From: Hymenobacter sp. BT730
GTDB lineage: Bacteria > Bacteroidota > Bacteroidia > Cytophagales > Hymenobacteraceae
Reading direction: 5' to 3'
Assembly: GCF_030542105.1 (NCBI RefSeq)
Contig: NZ_JAUOFB010000001.1
Span: 62,001 to 126,000 of the forward strand
DNA length: 64,000 nt
The notes beneath the pieces are model-generated. The model was not told where the DNA came from. It did no database searches and saw nothing but the letters and a program-made list of their open reading frames with translations. This document shows, piece by piece, positions 16,359 to 24,010 of the stretch (position 1 is the first letter of the stretch; each line of letters begins with the position of its first letter). Both the position numbers and the translations under genes were made by a program.

Positions 16359-17345
16359 ATGCTTTCTATTGCTGATTCTTTTGACGTGGTTATCATCGGG
16401 GCCGGGCCCGTGGGGCTGGCCTGCGCTATTGAGGCCAAGCGGCGCGGCTTTACAGTGTGCGTGGTGGATAAGGGCGCGTTGGTAAATTCTCTGGTGGGCT
16501 ACCCCACCAACATGGAGTTTTTCTCCACGCCGGAGCTGCTGGAAATTGGCGGATACCCCTTCCCTACCTCTCACTACAAACCCCTGCGCGAAGATGCGCT
16601 GGACTATTACCACCGCGTGGCGGTGGCCGAAAAACTACCTCTGCGCCTCTATGAAAAAGTGATGGGGCTCGAAGGTGAGCCCGGCCGCTATGAGGTGGTG
16701 ACGGAAAAAGGCCGCATTGCCTGCGCTGCCGTGGTCATTGCCACCGGCTTTTATGATATACCTAACTACCTGAATGTGCCCGGCGAAGAGTTGCCGCACG
16801 TGAGCCATTATTACAAAGAGCCCTACGCCCACGTGGGACAGTCGGTAGTGGTCATCGGGGCCAAAAATTCCTCAGCCAAAGCCGCGCTGCAGTTGCTGCG
16901 CGCCGGAACCGATGTGACCATGGTGGTACGCGGAGCCGAGGTAAGCGAATCCGTGAAGTACTGGATACGGCCTGATCTGGTGAACCGCATTGCCGAAGGG
17001 CGTATTAAGGCATATTTCAGCACCAGCGTGCAGCGTATTACACCCGAAGCCATAGAAATGCTGACGCCTGAAGGCCCGCTCACGCTGCCAGCCAGCCATG
17101 TGTATGCCCTCACCGGCTACCGCCCCAACTACCCACTGCTTGCCGCGCTAGGCATCACCACCCGCGACGATGACGCCTGCACCCCCTGGTACAACCCCGA
17201 CACCTTTGAAACCAATCGACCGGGCGTATATCTGGCGGGTACCGTGTGTGGCGGGTTAAATACCAGCCGCTGGTTTATTGAAAATGGTCGGCACCACGCG
17301 GCTATTATTGCGGCACATATTAATCCGTTATGCACTGCGGGTTAG
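16359..17345 (+). CDS. ypdA: YpdA family bacillithiol disulfide reductase
   Basis: A 328-residue flavoprotein of the thioredoxin reductase-like YpdA family, which uses NADPH to reduce oxidised bacillithiol (BSSB) in the cytoplasm. The FAD-binding GAGPVG lies at 14-19 and the NAD(P)H site near residue 166 (VVVIGAKNSSAKAAL). A second flavin motif is YLAGTVCGGLNTSRWFIENGR near the C terminus. There is no CxxC of classical thioredoxin reductase, as expected for YpdA. The start at 16359 gives the usual family length; upstream in-frame codons run into the hairpin repeat. Bacillithiol is known in Bacteroidota, but no bsh biosynthesis gene is in this window. The gene ends at a strong terminator. Confidence 0.93.
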   Translation: MLSIADSFDVVIIGAGPVGLACAIEAKRRGFTVCVVDKGALVNSLVGYPTNMEFFSTPELLEIGGYPFPTSHYKPLREDALDYYHRVAVAEKLPLRLYEKVMGLEGEPGRYEVVTEKGRIACAAVVIATGFYDIPNYLNVPGEELPHVSHYYKEPYAHVGQSVVVIGAKNSSAKAALQLLRAGTDVTMVVRGAEVSESVKYWIRPDLVNRIAEGRIKAYFSTSVQRITPEAIEMLTPEGPLTLPASHVYALTGYRPNYPLLAALGITTRDDDACTPWYNPDTFETNRPGVYLAGTVCGGLNTSRWFIENGRHHAAIIAAHINPLCTAG

Positions 17346-17351
17346 ATAATC

Positions 17352-17412
17352 CTTACACATAACAGCAACGCCCACTCTTTCAGGAAGAGTGGGCGTTGCT
17401 GTTATGTGTAAG
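17352..17412. terminator. bidirectional terminator with 28-bp perfect stem
   Basis: Arms 17352-17379 and 17385-17412 are perfect complements around a 5-nt loop. It lies 7 nt after the ypdA stop and 15 nt before the convergent lipoprotein stop. Confidence 0.9.
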
Positions 17413-17426
17413 AAGCTTACCGCTTT

Positions 17427-17906
17427 CTAAAAGGCGTTGTAAGTAGCAGCATATGTGAAATTAATACCATTGCTACTGCCTTTGAACTGCAGCTTAAGAG
17501 TACTGGCGGTCAGTTCTACGATATCAAACGACAGGGAAAGGGCGCTGCCTGGATCCGACAATATCAATTTGGATTGATCAGAGTTAAAATCCCAATTGAC
17601 CTGCTGCGTTTGTGGATCGGAAGCAGTATCGTCGCACTTGGTTGGGCCCTGATCATAGACCAGTGTTTTATCGGTATTATACTTCTCAAAATCGTCCTTT
17701 GCGCAAGGCTCATAATCTACATAAGCGTCCTCCGTAACGGTACGACCACCATCTACATAGGAATATGTTTCTGCCGACATACGCCAGTTTTTGGCCGTCA
17801 GCAGCTCGGTTTTCGACTTAGGCTTGTCGTCATCATTATCCTTCTTACAAGCGGAGAAGGAGCCCACCAATAGCAGGGCAATAAACAGGCGCAGCGTGTG
17901 TTTCAT
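17427..17906 (-). CDS. small lipoprotein, lipocalin-like, unknown function
   Basis: A 159-residue predicted lipoprotein with signal ending GSFSAC (Cys20) and then a charged KKDNDDDKPKSK linker. The rest (LLTAKNWRMSAETYSYVDGG, VNWDFNSDQSKLILSD, VELTASTLKLQF) has the pattern of the short lipocalin-like proteins common in Bacteroidota, where a TxxxW motif opens the barrel and alternating strands follow. Three further Cys residues in the middle could form a disulfide. The start is at MKHTLRL; three codons upstream are also open. No partner is evident: it is separated from the SGNH gene upstream by a terminator at 18015-18055. Confidence 0.8.
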   Translation of the reverse strand: MKHTLRLFIALLLVGSFSACKKDNDDDKPKSKTELLTAKNWRMSAETYSYVDGGRTVTEDAYVDYEPCAKDDFEKYNTDKTLVYDQGPTKCDDTASDPQTQQVNWDFNSDQSKLILSDPGSALSLSFDIVELTASTLKLQFKGSSNGINFTYAATYNAF

Positions 17907-18014
17907 TTGAATCATAAATTGAAGAGTAAATAGCCGCCTAAGAAGTCAGTCCGTACAATTGGCTCAAAGGATTTTACAAGTATAGCGCTTCCCGGTATCT
18001 TCTGGCCTGAAAGT

Positions 18015-18055
18015 CATAAAAAAAGACTCCCTGTTGGCAGGGAGTCTTTTTTATG
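18015..18055 (-). terminator. intrinsic terminator of the FadL-SGNH operon
   Basis: A GACTCCCT/AGGGAGTC core extended by A and T runs flanks a 6-nt loop. On the minus strand the stem is followed by seven T. It lies 20 nt beyond the SGNH hydrolase stop. Confidence 0.9.
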
Positions 18056-18074
18056 AAAGCGTACGCAGAAATGC

Positions 18075-19439
18075 TTACGGGAACGTTACGCCACTGTAGT
18101 CATTCGGATTTACCATGGGTACTGAAGCACCATAGGTCTGGTTGATTACGCGAATAAACTCATTGGCCACTACTGCATAGCCGCGGGACGTGGGGTGCAC
18201 GCCATCCAGCGAGAACAGGTTGCCGGAAATGTAGGCCGTAGTGTTGTTTACGGCGTTGATAGCAAAGCCATTGTTCACGATGGTGGAGAAGAAGGAGTTC
18301 ATATCTACCACCGGCTGCTTGTACTGACGGGCCGACTTCGCAATAATGGAGTTCAGCTGGGCCGTGCGGGAAGTAATGGCGCTTAGCTCATCCGCATCCA
18401 GTACGTACTGGCTGGGCAGCGGATTGCTTTGCGTAGCCGTGTAACCTACCCCAACTGGGAATGGATTGGCCGGGTTTGTAGAAGGCGTACCAATTACGGC
18501 GCTGGAAGTCAGCACCAGCAAATCGGTAGGAAGAGCAGCCCGTACTTCACCTTTACCCGTGGTAATAAACAGGCTGGCTGTAGAGGCGTTCGGGATGTTG
18601 GGGTTGGCTTTGATGGATGCGTTAATAGCATTCACACGAACCGTCGTAAAGTAAGGCAGTGCCGAAACGCCGGGAATGTTAGCTACTGCACCTTTAACCG
18701 TTCCATTCTTGGAAATGGTAGCCAGCAGCGCCCGATAACCTATGCCGAAGCGGGTAGTATCCGACAAGCCACTGAATGGGTTGGAAGCACTGGCCACACC
18801 ACCATTGGTAGCATACGTCAGCACATCGTTATTGCCCAGCCACATGGTGAAAAAGGTAGGGCTGGCTTGGCCGATATACGTCAGATAATCCTTAGTAGGA
18901 GCTTCAGCAGCCGGTAACAGGCGGTTAAAATAAGGGTTGATAACGCCATAAGGAGCCAGACCACCCGTCAGCGCCGAAACGCTGGAAATAACCGAAATAC
19001 CGGGTACAGCCAGGTTGTTGGGCTGCGGGCCGGTATAAGCCGCCAGTTGCGCTTGTCCACTAGGGAGCGTAGCACCGGTATAAGCCGTTTTGTCCGTTAC
19101 CGTTTCCAGTTTAGGCGAACCATTGGCATTGAAGCCCGTGAAGCGGAGGAAGCCGCTGCCGTTTTCCTGGCCCGCTGCAAAAACAGGCTGCACAAACTCG
19201 CCGCCGCCTACTTTTTTGAACTGCTGCGCCAGAATGGCCGGATAGGACTGCGCTTGTGAGGCATTTGAAACACCGCCATTGGAGTAGCCGGCTGTGAGTG
19301 AGTTGCCTACTGATACATATTTGCTGAAATCAGCGGAGCCTTTGTCGGCTTTGGGAGCGTCCAGCTCTGGCTGGCAACCGCCCAGCACCAGACCTAGCAG
19401 AGCCAGGCCGGGCATCGTTTTCTTAAACAAAGTAATCAT
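18075..19439 (-). CDS. SGNH/GDSL-type hydrolase lipoprotein
   Basis: A 454-residue predicted lipoprotein esterase. The signal ends LVLGGC (Cys22). Block I reads VSVGNSLTAGYS with nucleophile Ser47, where the usual GDS is GNS. Block III is WLGNNDVL, giving the oxyanion Asn. Block V is DGVHPTSRGY near the C terminus, giving catalytic Asp and His. A central insertion of about 150 residues is rich in Ala, Ser and Pro. Bacteroidota genomes often carry this gene next to a FadL/OmpP1 porin gene, as here, with a 21-nt gap. The pair may hydrolyse and take up lipids or hydrophobic esters at the cell surface; the substrate is inferred. Confidence 0.9.
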   Translation of the reverse strand: MITLFKKTMPGLALLGLVLGGCQPELDAPKADKGSADFSKYVSVGNSLTAGYSNGGVSNASQAQSYPAILAQQFKKVGGGEFVQPVFAAGQENGSGFLRFTGFNANGSPKLETVTDKTAYTGATLPSGQAQLAAYTGPQPNNLAVPGISVISSVSALTGGLAPYGVINPYFNRLLPAAEAPTKDYLTYIGQASPTFFTMWLGNNDVLTYATNGGVASASNPFSGLSDTTRFGIGYRALLATISKNGTVKGAVANIPGVSALPYFTTVRVNAINASIKANPNIPNASTASLFITTGKGEVRAALPTDLLVLTSSAVIGTPSTNPANPFPVGVGYTATQSNPLPSQYVLDADELSAITSRTAQLNSIIAKSARQYKQPVVDMNSFFSTIVNNGFAINAVNNTTAYISGNLFSLDGVHPTSRGYAVVANEFIRVINQTYGASVPMVNPNDYSGVTFP

Positions 19440-19460
19440 CGAAGTCGGAGAAGTAGACGC

Positions 19461-20720
19461 TTAGAAAGTGTAGTTGAGGCCAATACCGGGAATCACAATC
19501 TGCGTTTTGTAAGTTCCTGCAACCCGGTCAGTCGTCTTATTATTCAGCAGATCCTGCTGGGTTTGGGTGCGCTTCTGCAGGCTGATAAACTGCGTAGAAA
19601 TATCTACTGAGAAATGCTCGCCTGCTTTATAGGAAGCACCGGCAGTTACACCAATCCGGTCAGCATCGGGAGTTTCCGGCGACACATAGCCATCTTTCAC
19701 CGGCGACATATCATAAGAGCCGCCCGCCCGCACCGTGAAGGCATCCGTGAGCTTGTACTGGCCACCCAAACGGAGGGTAAGTGCATCCTGATAGAAGCGC
19801 TTAGACGTGCTGCTGGTAGCGCCGCCCACGGGGCCATTGAAAGTAAAATCGAGGCTGCGGTATTTGCTCCACTGCACGTGGTTCACGTCCAGAGCCACCG
19901 TCAGCTTTTCAGTAGGCATTACGCCAATGCCGATAGTAGTAGTAGCGGGCAGCGGAATGGTGACACCAAACTCCGTTCCCTGGAAGCTAGCCTTGGCAGA
20001 TGCCGGCAGGTTAGAGAATGTAACGTCGCCCCCTTCCACAGTGGCGTCAATCTTAGAACGGTAGGAAACCCCAACGCTCAACTTCTCGGAGGGCTTAAAG
20101 AAAACACCGGCGTTGAGGCCTACTTTGTGTTCGGCCTGGCCATCCAACTCTACGTGACCATACTGGCCCTGGGAGTTGGTTACCGGAATATCGCGCTGCA
20201 GGTTTACCGACCCATAAGCCAGTACTGCTACTCCAAGGCCTACGCTCAGCTGATCCGTAACGGCAAAGCTTACGGTGGGCTGTACAAATACAGACTTCAG
20301 GTCAATATCCGTCAGGGAGAAACGACCTTCCCAGCCATCGGCATACCGCAGATTGCTGCCAAAGGGCGTATACACGGCAATACCGGCCTTCCACTTGCCT
20401 TCTGCCGGGCCAAACCCTGCGAATAAGCTAAAAGGATTCACTACAGAGTTGCGCAGGTTGCGCTCATCGCCCCCAAACTCGGCGCGGAATGCCTGCCGGG
20501 CGAAAGTGGCGTTGGCCCCCATTTGCACGCCCCGCTCCCGTACCATGGCTAAGGCACCAGGGTTGTAGAACATAGAAGCCTGATCCAAAGCAAGGCCGGC
20601 ACCAACGCCGCCCATACCGTTGTTTTTGATGCCGGCCAGCGACACCTGAAAGCCGCCTGCCGTTGCAGCAGTTGCTGCCAGCAGTGCACTACCTACGAGA
20701 AGTAGAGATTTTACATTCAT
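19461..20720 (-). CDS. FadL/OmpP1 family outer membrane transporter
   Basis: A 419-residue outer membrane beta-barrel of the FadL/TodX family, which moves long-chain fatty acids or other hydrophobic compounds. A signal peptide ends at TAATAGG. The plug-like N terminus GFQVSLAGIKNNGMGGVGAGLALDQASMFYNPGAL is typical (key residues N, G, A, NPA near 30-55). Later strands include SVGLGVAVLAYG, LSVGVSYRSK and the terminal VIPGIGLNYTF ending in Phe. It is the first gene of a two-gene operon with the SGNH hydrolase, ended by the terminator at 18015-18055. Confidence 0.92.
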   Translation of the reverse strand: MNVKSLLLVGSALLAATAATAGGFQVSLAGIKNNGMGGVGAGLALDQASMFYNPGALAMVRERGVQMGANATFARQAFRAEFGGDERNLRNSVVNPFSLFAGFGPAEGKWKAGIAVYTPFGSNLRYADGWEGRFSLTDIDLKSVFVQPTVSFAVTDQLSVGLGVAVLAYGSVNLQRDIPVTNSQGQYGHVELDGQAEHKVGLNAGVFFKPSEKLSVGVSYRSKIDATVEGGDVTFSNLPASAKASFQGTEFGVTIPLPATTTIGIGVMPTEKLTVALDVNHVQWSKYRSLDFTFNGPVGGATSSTSKRFYQDALTLRLGGQYKLTDAFTVRAGGSYDMSPVKDGYVSPETPDADRIGVTAGASYKAGEHFSVDISTQFISLQKRTQTQQDLLNNKTTDRVAGTYKTQIVIPGIGLNYTF

Positions 20721-20875
20721 ACAAGAAAAATGTGGGTTGGGGTTATTCGGACTAAATGTAGGCAGAAAAAACGTTCAAATACTCGGCGTGCCGACCATTT
20801 TAAGCCCTATAGCATAGCTGGCCGCCAATTTGGCTGCTAGTATGCAAAAAAATGTGGTCTATCCGCAAATCGGCG

Positions 20876-21694
20876 TTATTCCGGCTGGGTTTCCCGCACC
20901 TGGCGGCTAGGCAGGTGCAGGCGCTGCCCGGCTACCAGCAGGTGCACGCGCAGGTCCAGTCCGCTTACCGGCTCGCCCCGCCCAATGCGGCCCAGATTAT
21001 TGCCGCGCTGCCGGGAGCCGTCTACCACCATCACCACACCGTCGCCAAATACTTCTGCCTCCGTTCCACCACGGATAATCAGGCCGGTTTCCTCCGAAAG
21101 GCCCAGGCCCAGGCACATAGGGTGAGCCAGTACGGCATGCGCCAGCCGTCCAAAGCGGCCCCGTTCCACAAAATGCTGGTCAATGAGCAGCTTGGGCAGC
21201 AGTTCCAGCCCGGCGGTGGTCTTAATCCCGCCTTTGCGCAGGGCCCGCCAGCCATAGCCGTCCACCAGCATAAAATCGGAGAGCACGGCGGCACCGGCAC
21301 TGGTGCCGGCTATCAAAAAGTCTGGCTCTGTCCGGAAGCGGTGCTGCAGTTGGCGCAGAAACTCGGTGCCCCGCAAAAACTCTACAATTCGTTCCTGGTC
21401 GCCGCCGGTAAAGAACACCACCTTGGTGCGCGCCAGTCGCCGGAGCGTGGCAGGCGCATCGGCCGGGTGGTGCGCATCAATATGCAAGTGGTGCGAGGTG
21501 GCGCAGCCCAGGTCGCGCAGGGCCTGCTCGTAGGCCTTGGCGGTATCGTGCGGCTCGCTGGAAGCCGTGGTAATAATCTCAATAGGCGCCTCGCGCGAGG
21601 GCAGCAGGTCGCAAAGCAGAGACAGCAGCACATCATCATCGCCCCCGCCAAGGGCGATGAGCGTACCAAGCGCAGAAACGGGTAACTGATTCAT
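20876..21694 (-). CDS. cyanophycinase-like peptidase (family S51)
   Basis: A 272-residue cytoplasmic serine peptidase-like protein. The nucleophile elbow is GTSAGA with Ser132. FFTGGDQ (95-100) and DQHFVERGRFGRL (about 171-184) are conserved cyanophycinase segments, and GLGLSEETG is also typical. There is no signal peptide. Cyanophycinases release beta-Asp-Arg dipeptides from cyanophycin, and S51 relatives cleave other Asp-containing peptides. No cyanophycin synthetase gene is nearby, so the substrate is uncertain. A -7-like TACTTTCG lies at 21754-21747 on this strand. The gene is divergent from mgtE and separated from fadL by 155 nt. Confidence 0.87.
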   Translation of the reverse strand: MNQLPVSALGTLIALGGGDDDVLLSLLCDLLPSREAPIEIITTASSEPHDTAKAYEQALRDLGCATSHHLHIDAHHPADAPATLRRLARTKVVFFTGGDQERIVEFLRGTEFLRQLQHRFRTEPDFLIAGTSAGAAVLSDFMLVDGYGWRALRKGGIKTTAGLELLPKLLIDQHFVERGRFGRLAHAVLAHPMCLGLGLSEETGLIIRGGTEAEVFGDGVVMVVDGSRQRGNNLGRIGRGEPVSGLDLRVHLLVAGQRLHLPSRQVRETQPE

Positions 21695-21883
21695 AAATCA
21701 CAGGGAGCAACAGCAACCGCGGGTCTCCGTTGCCCGGCTGCTGCCCCGAAAGTAGTAGGCCTGTACGCAAAACCTCCATCAGAAGCCAACCTACCTCCCA
21801 CCGCCACATCACGCTTACGGGAAATACCCCATTTTCTTAGCCGAAATTTCGGGCGGCAATGCGGGTTAGCCGCCAGTTTATCC

Positions 21884-21891
21884 TAATTTTG
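21884..21891 (+). promoter_or_regulatory. -7 promoter box of mgtE
   Basis: TAATTTTG matches the Bacteroidota -7 consensus TAnnTTTG exactly, 57 nt before the mgtE ATG. A clear -33 box is not visible. The implied leader of about 50 nt is too short for a magnesium riboswitch. Confidence 0.45.
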
Positions 21892-21948
21892 CAGGCCGAT
21901 TTTCACCTCAACCTGCTTGCCTAGCGAAGCATAAGCGCCTTCAGTCCG

Positions 21949-23334
21949 ATGATTCAGCACCCCACCGCGGAAACCATCACGTCCCTGATTCAGGAGGGCG
22001 AGTTTTTTAAGCTGAAGGAGGTTCTTAAACAGTTTGAACCGGCCGAGCTTGTTGAGCTGCTAGAGAATGAGGAGGAGCGCGAGCAGCTGATTATTTTTCG
22101 GCTGCTACCCCTGAAGCTGGCCACCGAGGTATTTGAATACCTTGACCTGGATATTCAAAAACATTTTCTGGCCAACCTCTCGCAGGAGAAAATTGCCGAC
22201 ATCCTCAATGAGATGTCGCCGGATGACCGGACGGCCCTGCTGGAGTTTCTGCCCGATGACTTCGTAAAGGAGCTGATTCAGACGCTTTCGGAGGCGGAGC
22301 GCAAGGTTACGCTGGAGCTGCTGGGCTACCCCGAGTACAGCGTGGGACGCCTGATGACGCCCGACTACATTGCCATACGGGAAAACTGGACCGTGCAGCA
22401 GGTGCTCGACTACATTCGCCGCCATGGCGGACAGTCGGAGACGCTAAGCATGCTGTATGTCACCGATCCTCGGGGCATACTCATTGATGACATCCGCATC
22501 CGGGAGTTTCTGCTGGCCGACCCTGAGCGGCGTGTGAGTGACCTGATGGACCGCCGCTATGTGAGCCTCAACGCCATGCAGGACCAGGAGGCGGCGATTG
22601 ATGTGTTCCGCAAAAACGACCGGGTGGCCCTGCCCGTCGTCAATGACGAAGGCGTACTATTTGGCATCGTCACCATCGATGACATTCTGGATATCCGGGA
22701 GGAAGAAGATACCGAGGATATCCAGAAGCTGGGGGGCTCCGAAGCCCTGGATGAGCCGTATCTGGCTACTTCTATCTGGAGCATGGTGAAAAAGCGGGCC
22801 GGCTGGCTGGTGATTCTGCTGATTGGGGAAATGCTAACGACTTCCGCCATGCACCATTTTGAAGATGATTTGCAGAAGGCTGCCGTGCTGGGCCTGTTTA
22901 TTCCGCTCATTATTTCCGCCGGCGGTAATGCCGGCTCTCAGGCTACTTCCCTCATTATCCGGGCTATGAGCTTGGGCGAATTTACCCTCTCCGATTGGTG
23001 GCTGGTAATGCGGCGCGAATTGATTTCGGGGATGTTGCTGGGCGGTATTCTGGGTGTGGTGGGCTCGCTGCGCATTATCCTGTGGGCTAACTATATAGAC
23101 CCCGGCTACTTCGGGCCGTACTGGCTACTGATTGCCGTAACGGTAGGCTTCTCGCTGCTGGGTATTGTCCTGTGGGGGGCCTTGTCGGGGGCTATGCTGC
23201 CCATGCTGCTCAAGCGCCTTGGTCTGGACCCCGCAACTTCCTCTGCTCCCTTTGTGGCCACACTGGTAGACGTAACGGGGCTTATTATCTACTTCTCGGT
23301 AGCGACCATGGTACTGCGCGGCACGCTGCTGTAA
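21949..23334 (+). CDS. mgtE: magnesium transporter MgtE
   Basis: A 461-residue inner membrane Mg2+ channel. The N-terminal acidic helical domain spans about 1-130 (EMSPDDRTALLEFLP). A pair of CBS domains spans about 135-255 (LMTPDYIAI, VNDEGVLFGIVTIDDILD), acting as the Mg2+ sensor. The connecting helix leads to five transmembrane helices (about 280-461), including PLIISAGGNAGSQATSLIIRA, the pore signature. All regions are present and the length is normal. The gene is single, with arfB convergent 15 nt downstream and no terminator visible between them. Confidence 0.96.
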   Translation: MIQHPTAETITSLIQEGEFFKLKEVLKQFEPAELVELLENEEEREQLIIFRLLPLKLATEVFEYLDLDIQKHFLANLSQEKIADILNEMSPDDRTALLEFLPDDFVKELIQTLSEAERKVTLELLGYPEYSVGRLMTPDYIAIRENWTVQQVLDYIRRHGGQSETLSMLYVTDPRGILIDDIRIREFLLADPERRVSDLMDRRYVSLNAMQDQEAAIDVFRKNDRVALPVVNDEGVLFGIVTIDDILDIREEEDTEDIQKLGGSEALDEPYLATSIWSMVKKRAGWLVILLIGEMLTTSAMHHFEDDLQKAAVLGLFIPLIISAGGNAGSQATSLIIRAMSLGEFTLSDWWLVMRRELISGMLLGGILGVVGSLRIILWANYIDPGYFGPYWLLIAVTVGFSLLGIVLWGALSGAMLPMLLKRLGLDPATSSAPFVATLVDVTGLIIYFSVATMVLRGTLL

Positions 23335-23349
23335 AATCCGGGCCAGGCA

Positions 23350-23763
23350 CTAAAAGTCCATACTTCCTTTTCCGCGGCTGGCCTTTTTGGCACTGTGCTT
23401 TTTCTTAGACTCCAGGCGCTGCCGCACAGCACCTTTGCTGGGCTTGGTGGCTTTGCGGGCTTTGGGTTTGTGCAGGGCTTTCAGCAGAAGCTGATGAAAC
23501 TTCTGCAGCGCAATTTCCTTGTTGCGCAGTTGGCTGCGGTCTTCCTGTGCTACTACCAGCAAAAACCCTTCGGCCGTTAGCTGTTTGGTCAGCTTGGTGA
23601 GCAGGAGCTCTTTCTGCGCCTCACTGAGCAGCTGCGAATCGGCTACGTGGAAGCGCAATTCTACCCTGGACTCTACCTTATTTACATTCTGCCCGCCTGG
23701 TCCACTGCTGCGGCTGGTTTGAAATTGAACTTCGGACAGGAAAGCTTCAGCAGACGGCAGCAT
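23350..23763 (-). CDS. arfB: alternative ribosome-rescue factor B (peptidyl-tRNA hydrolase ArfB)
   Basis: A 137-residue protein of the ArfB/YaeJ/ICT1 family that releases peptides from ribosomes stalled without a stop codon. The GGQ hydrolysis motif is in RSSGPGGQNVNKVES (about 20-34). A short globular domain precedes a basic C-terminal tail (KPKARKATKPSKGAVRQ, then KKKHSAKKASRGK), which in this family enters the empty mRNA channel. It lacks codon-recognition domains of class I release factors. The start at 23763 (MLPSAEAFLSEV) gives the normal length. The gene is convergent with mgtE. Confidence 0.93.
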   Translation of the reverse strand: MLPSAEAFLSEVQFQTSRSSGPGGQNVNKVESRVELRFHVADSQLLSEAQKELLLTKLTKQLTAEGFLLVVAQEDRSQLRNKEIALQKFHQLLLKALHKPKARKATKPSKGAVRQRLESKKKHSAKKASRGKGSMDF

Positions 23764-23949
23764 GGATAAGCAGAGTAGAGCGGGAAATAGCAGCGGCAAG
23801 TAGCCTCAAATTGCTCATACCGGCGCTATCGGGTTTGGGTTGGCTTATTTCCTGCTTACTGCCGGGTTAGAGGGCAACTGGGCCACCGGTGGTATCCATT
23901 GGGCTGCAGTAGCAAGCTGGCGGTTTATTGCAACCTGCGCCTGAGGTAG

Positions 23950-23982
23950 TTGTCTTATATAATGGCGCAGGCGCTATCTTCG
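23950..23982 (+). promoter_or_regulatory. candidate promoter of the M13 peptidase gene
   Basis: TTG at 23950-23952 and TATCTTCG at 23975-23982 are separated by 22 nt. The second box lies 28 nt before the ATG at 24011. It differs from TAnnTTTG at one position. Confidence 0.35.
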
Positions 23983-24010
23983 TCTTCCTCAACTTCCCCT
24001 AATCTATTCC

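Noticed and set aside
20876..21694. Cyanophycin metabolism locus
   Set aside because: Only a cyanophycinase-like gene is present; no cyanophycin synthetase or isoaspartyl dipeptidase is nearby, so storage-polymer use cannot be claimed.
21884..21948. Magnesium riboswitch before mgtE
   Set aside because: The implied leader is only about 50-60 nt and shows no M-box-like structure.
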